From assembly GCF_000503215.1 (NCBI RefSeq), contig NZ_AYTD01000016.1:248001-312000 (forward strand): a stretch of 64,000 nt of DNA, read 5' to 3'. Below the pieces are notes generated by a model, which saw nothing but the letters and a program-made list of their open reading frames with translations, was not told where the DNA came from and ran no database searches. Of the stretch, positions 60,600-64,000 are shown piece after piece; within the stretch, counting starts at the first letter, position 1; each line of letters opens with the position of its first letter. Position numbers and translations under genes: made by a program. Source of the stretch: Pseudomonas canadensis. Its GTDB lineage: Bacteria; Pseudomonadota; Gammaproteobacteria; Pseudomonadales; Pseudomonadaceae.

Positions 60600-64000
<3,401 letters not shown>

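Overview
The window looks like a chromosomal segment of a Pseudomonas species, most likely from the P. fluorescens group. Four things point there: the gene order matches two blocks I know from P. aeruginosa (dxs-ribA-thiL-nusB-rib-nrdR ... DUF2796/ABC/DUF3299-oprG, and ssb-MFS-uvrA-bfrA/ftnA-katA followed by the alpha, spc, S10 and str ribosomal operons); REP elements of the GTAGGAGC...GCTCCTAC type typical of fluorescent pseudomonads occur repeatedly; base composition is GC-rich; and the ribosomal proteins have Pseudomonas lengths. No gap between genes exceeds about 300 bases, and no rRNA, tRNA, CRISPR array, prophage or insertion sequence was seen.

Layout. 1-12.1 kb: the end of dxs (isoprenoid precursor), a TonB-dependent vitamin B12-type receptor (btuB) convergent with a btuF-like binding protein that forms a tight operon with ribA, then a lone periplasmic binding protein, and the minus-strand operon nrdR-ribD-ribE-ribBX-ribH-nusB-thiL for riboflavin, thiamine pyrophosphate and transcription antitermination. 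12.3-18.8 kb: a YbaY lipoprotein and a protein methyltransferase, a CnoX/YbbN chaperedoxin, and a probable zinc-starvation operon (His-rich DUF2796 protein, ABC ATPase, FtsX-type permease, DUF3299 protein) preceded by a Zur-box-like sequence, followed by an OmpW/OprG porin. 18.9-30.6 kb is a more accessory stretch: a nucleotide-sugar-type reductase, an MscS channel, the ybhP-clsB-ybhN cardiolipin cluster, a DUF3182/hydrolase pair, a GlxA-type regulator divergent from an isochorismatase-like hydrolase, and trans-aconitate methyltransferase divergent from a LysR regulator.

30.6-37.7 kb carries ssb, a YajR-like MFS transporter, uvrA, an FtnA-type ferritin and catalase (DNA repair, iron and peroxide defence). 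37.9-64 kb is one long minus-strand block of the translation and transcription machinery: rpoB (partial)-rpoC, rpsL-rpsG-fusA-tuf, then rpsJ through rpmJ (S10 and spc operons) and rpsM-rpsK-rpsD-rpoA-rplQ (alpha operon), with recognisable promoters in front of rpsL, rpsJ and rpsM and terminators after tuf and rplQ.

REP/REPIN elements are confined to the first 29 kb; none were noticed in the translation half. No clearly new system is evident. The least-explained items are the DUF3182 (ATP-grasp-like)/alpha-beta hydrolase pair, the zinc-responsive ABC cluster, a degenerate GTP cyclohydrolase II domain on RibB, the absence of pgpA after thiL, a BenM/CatM-type operator before the LysR gene, a long palindrome before katA and a 70-base imperfect hairpin between rpoC and rpsL.
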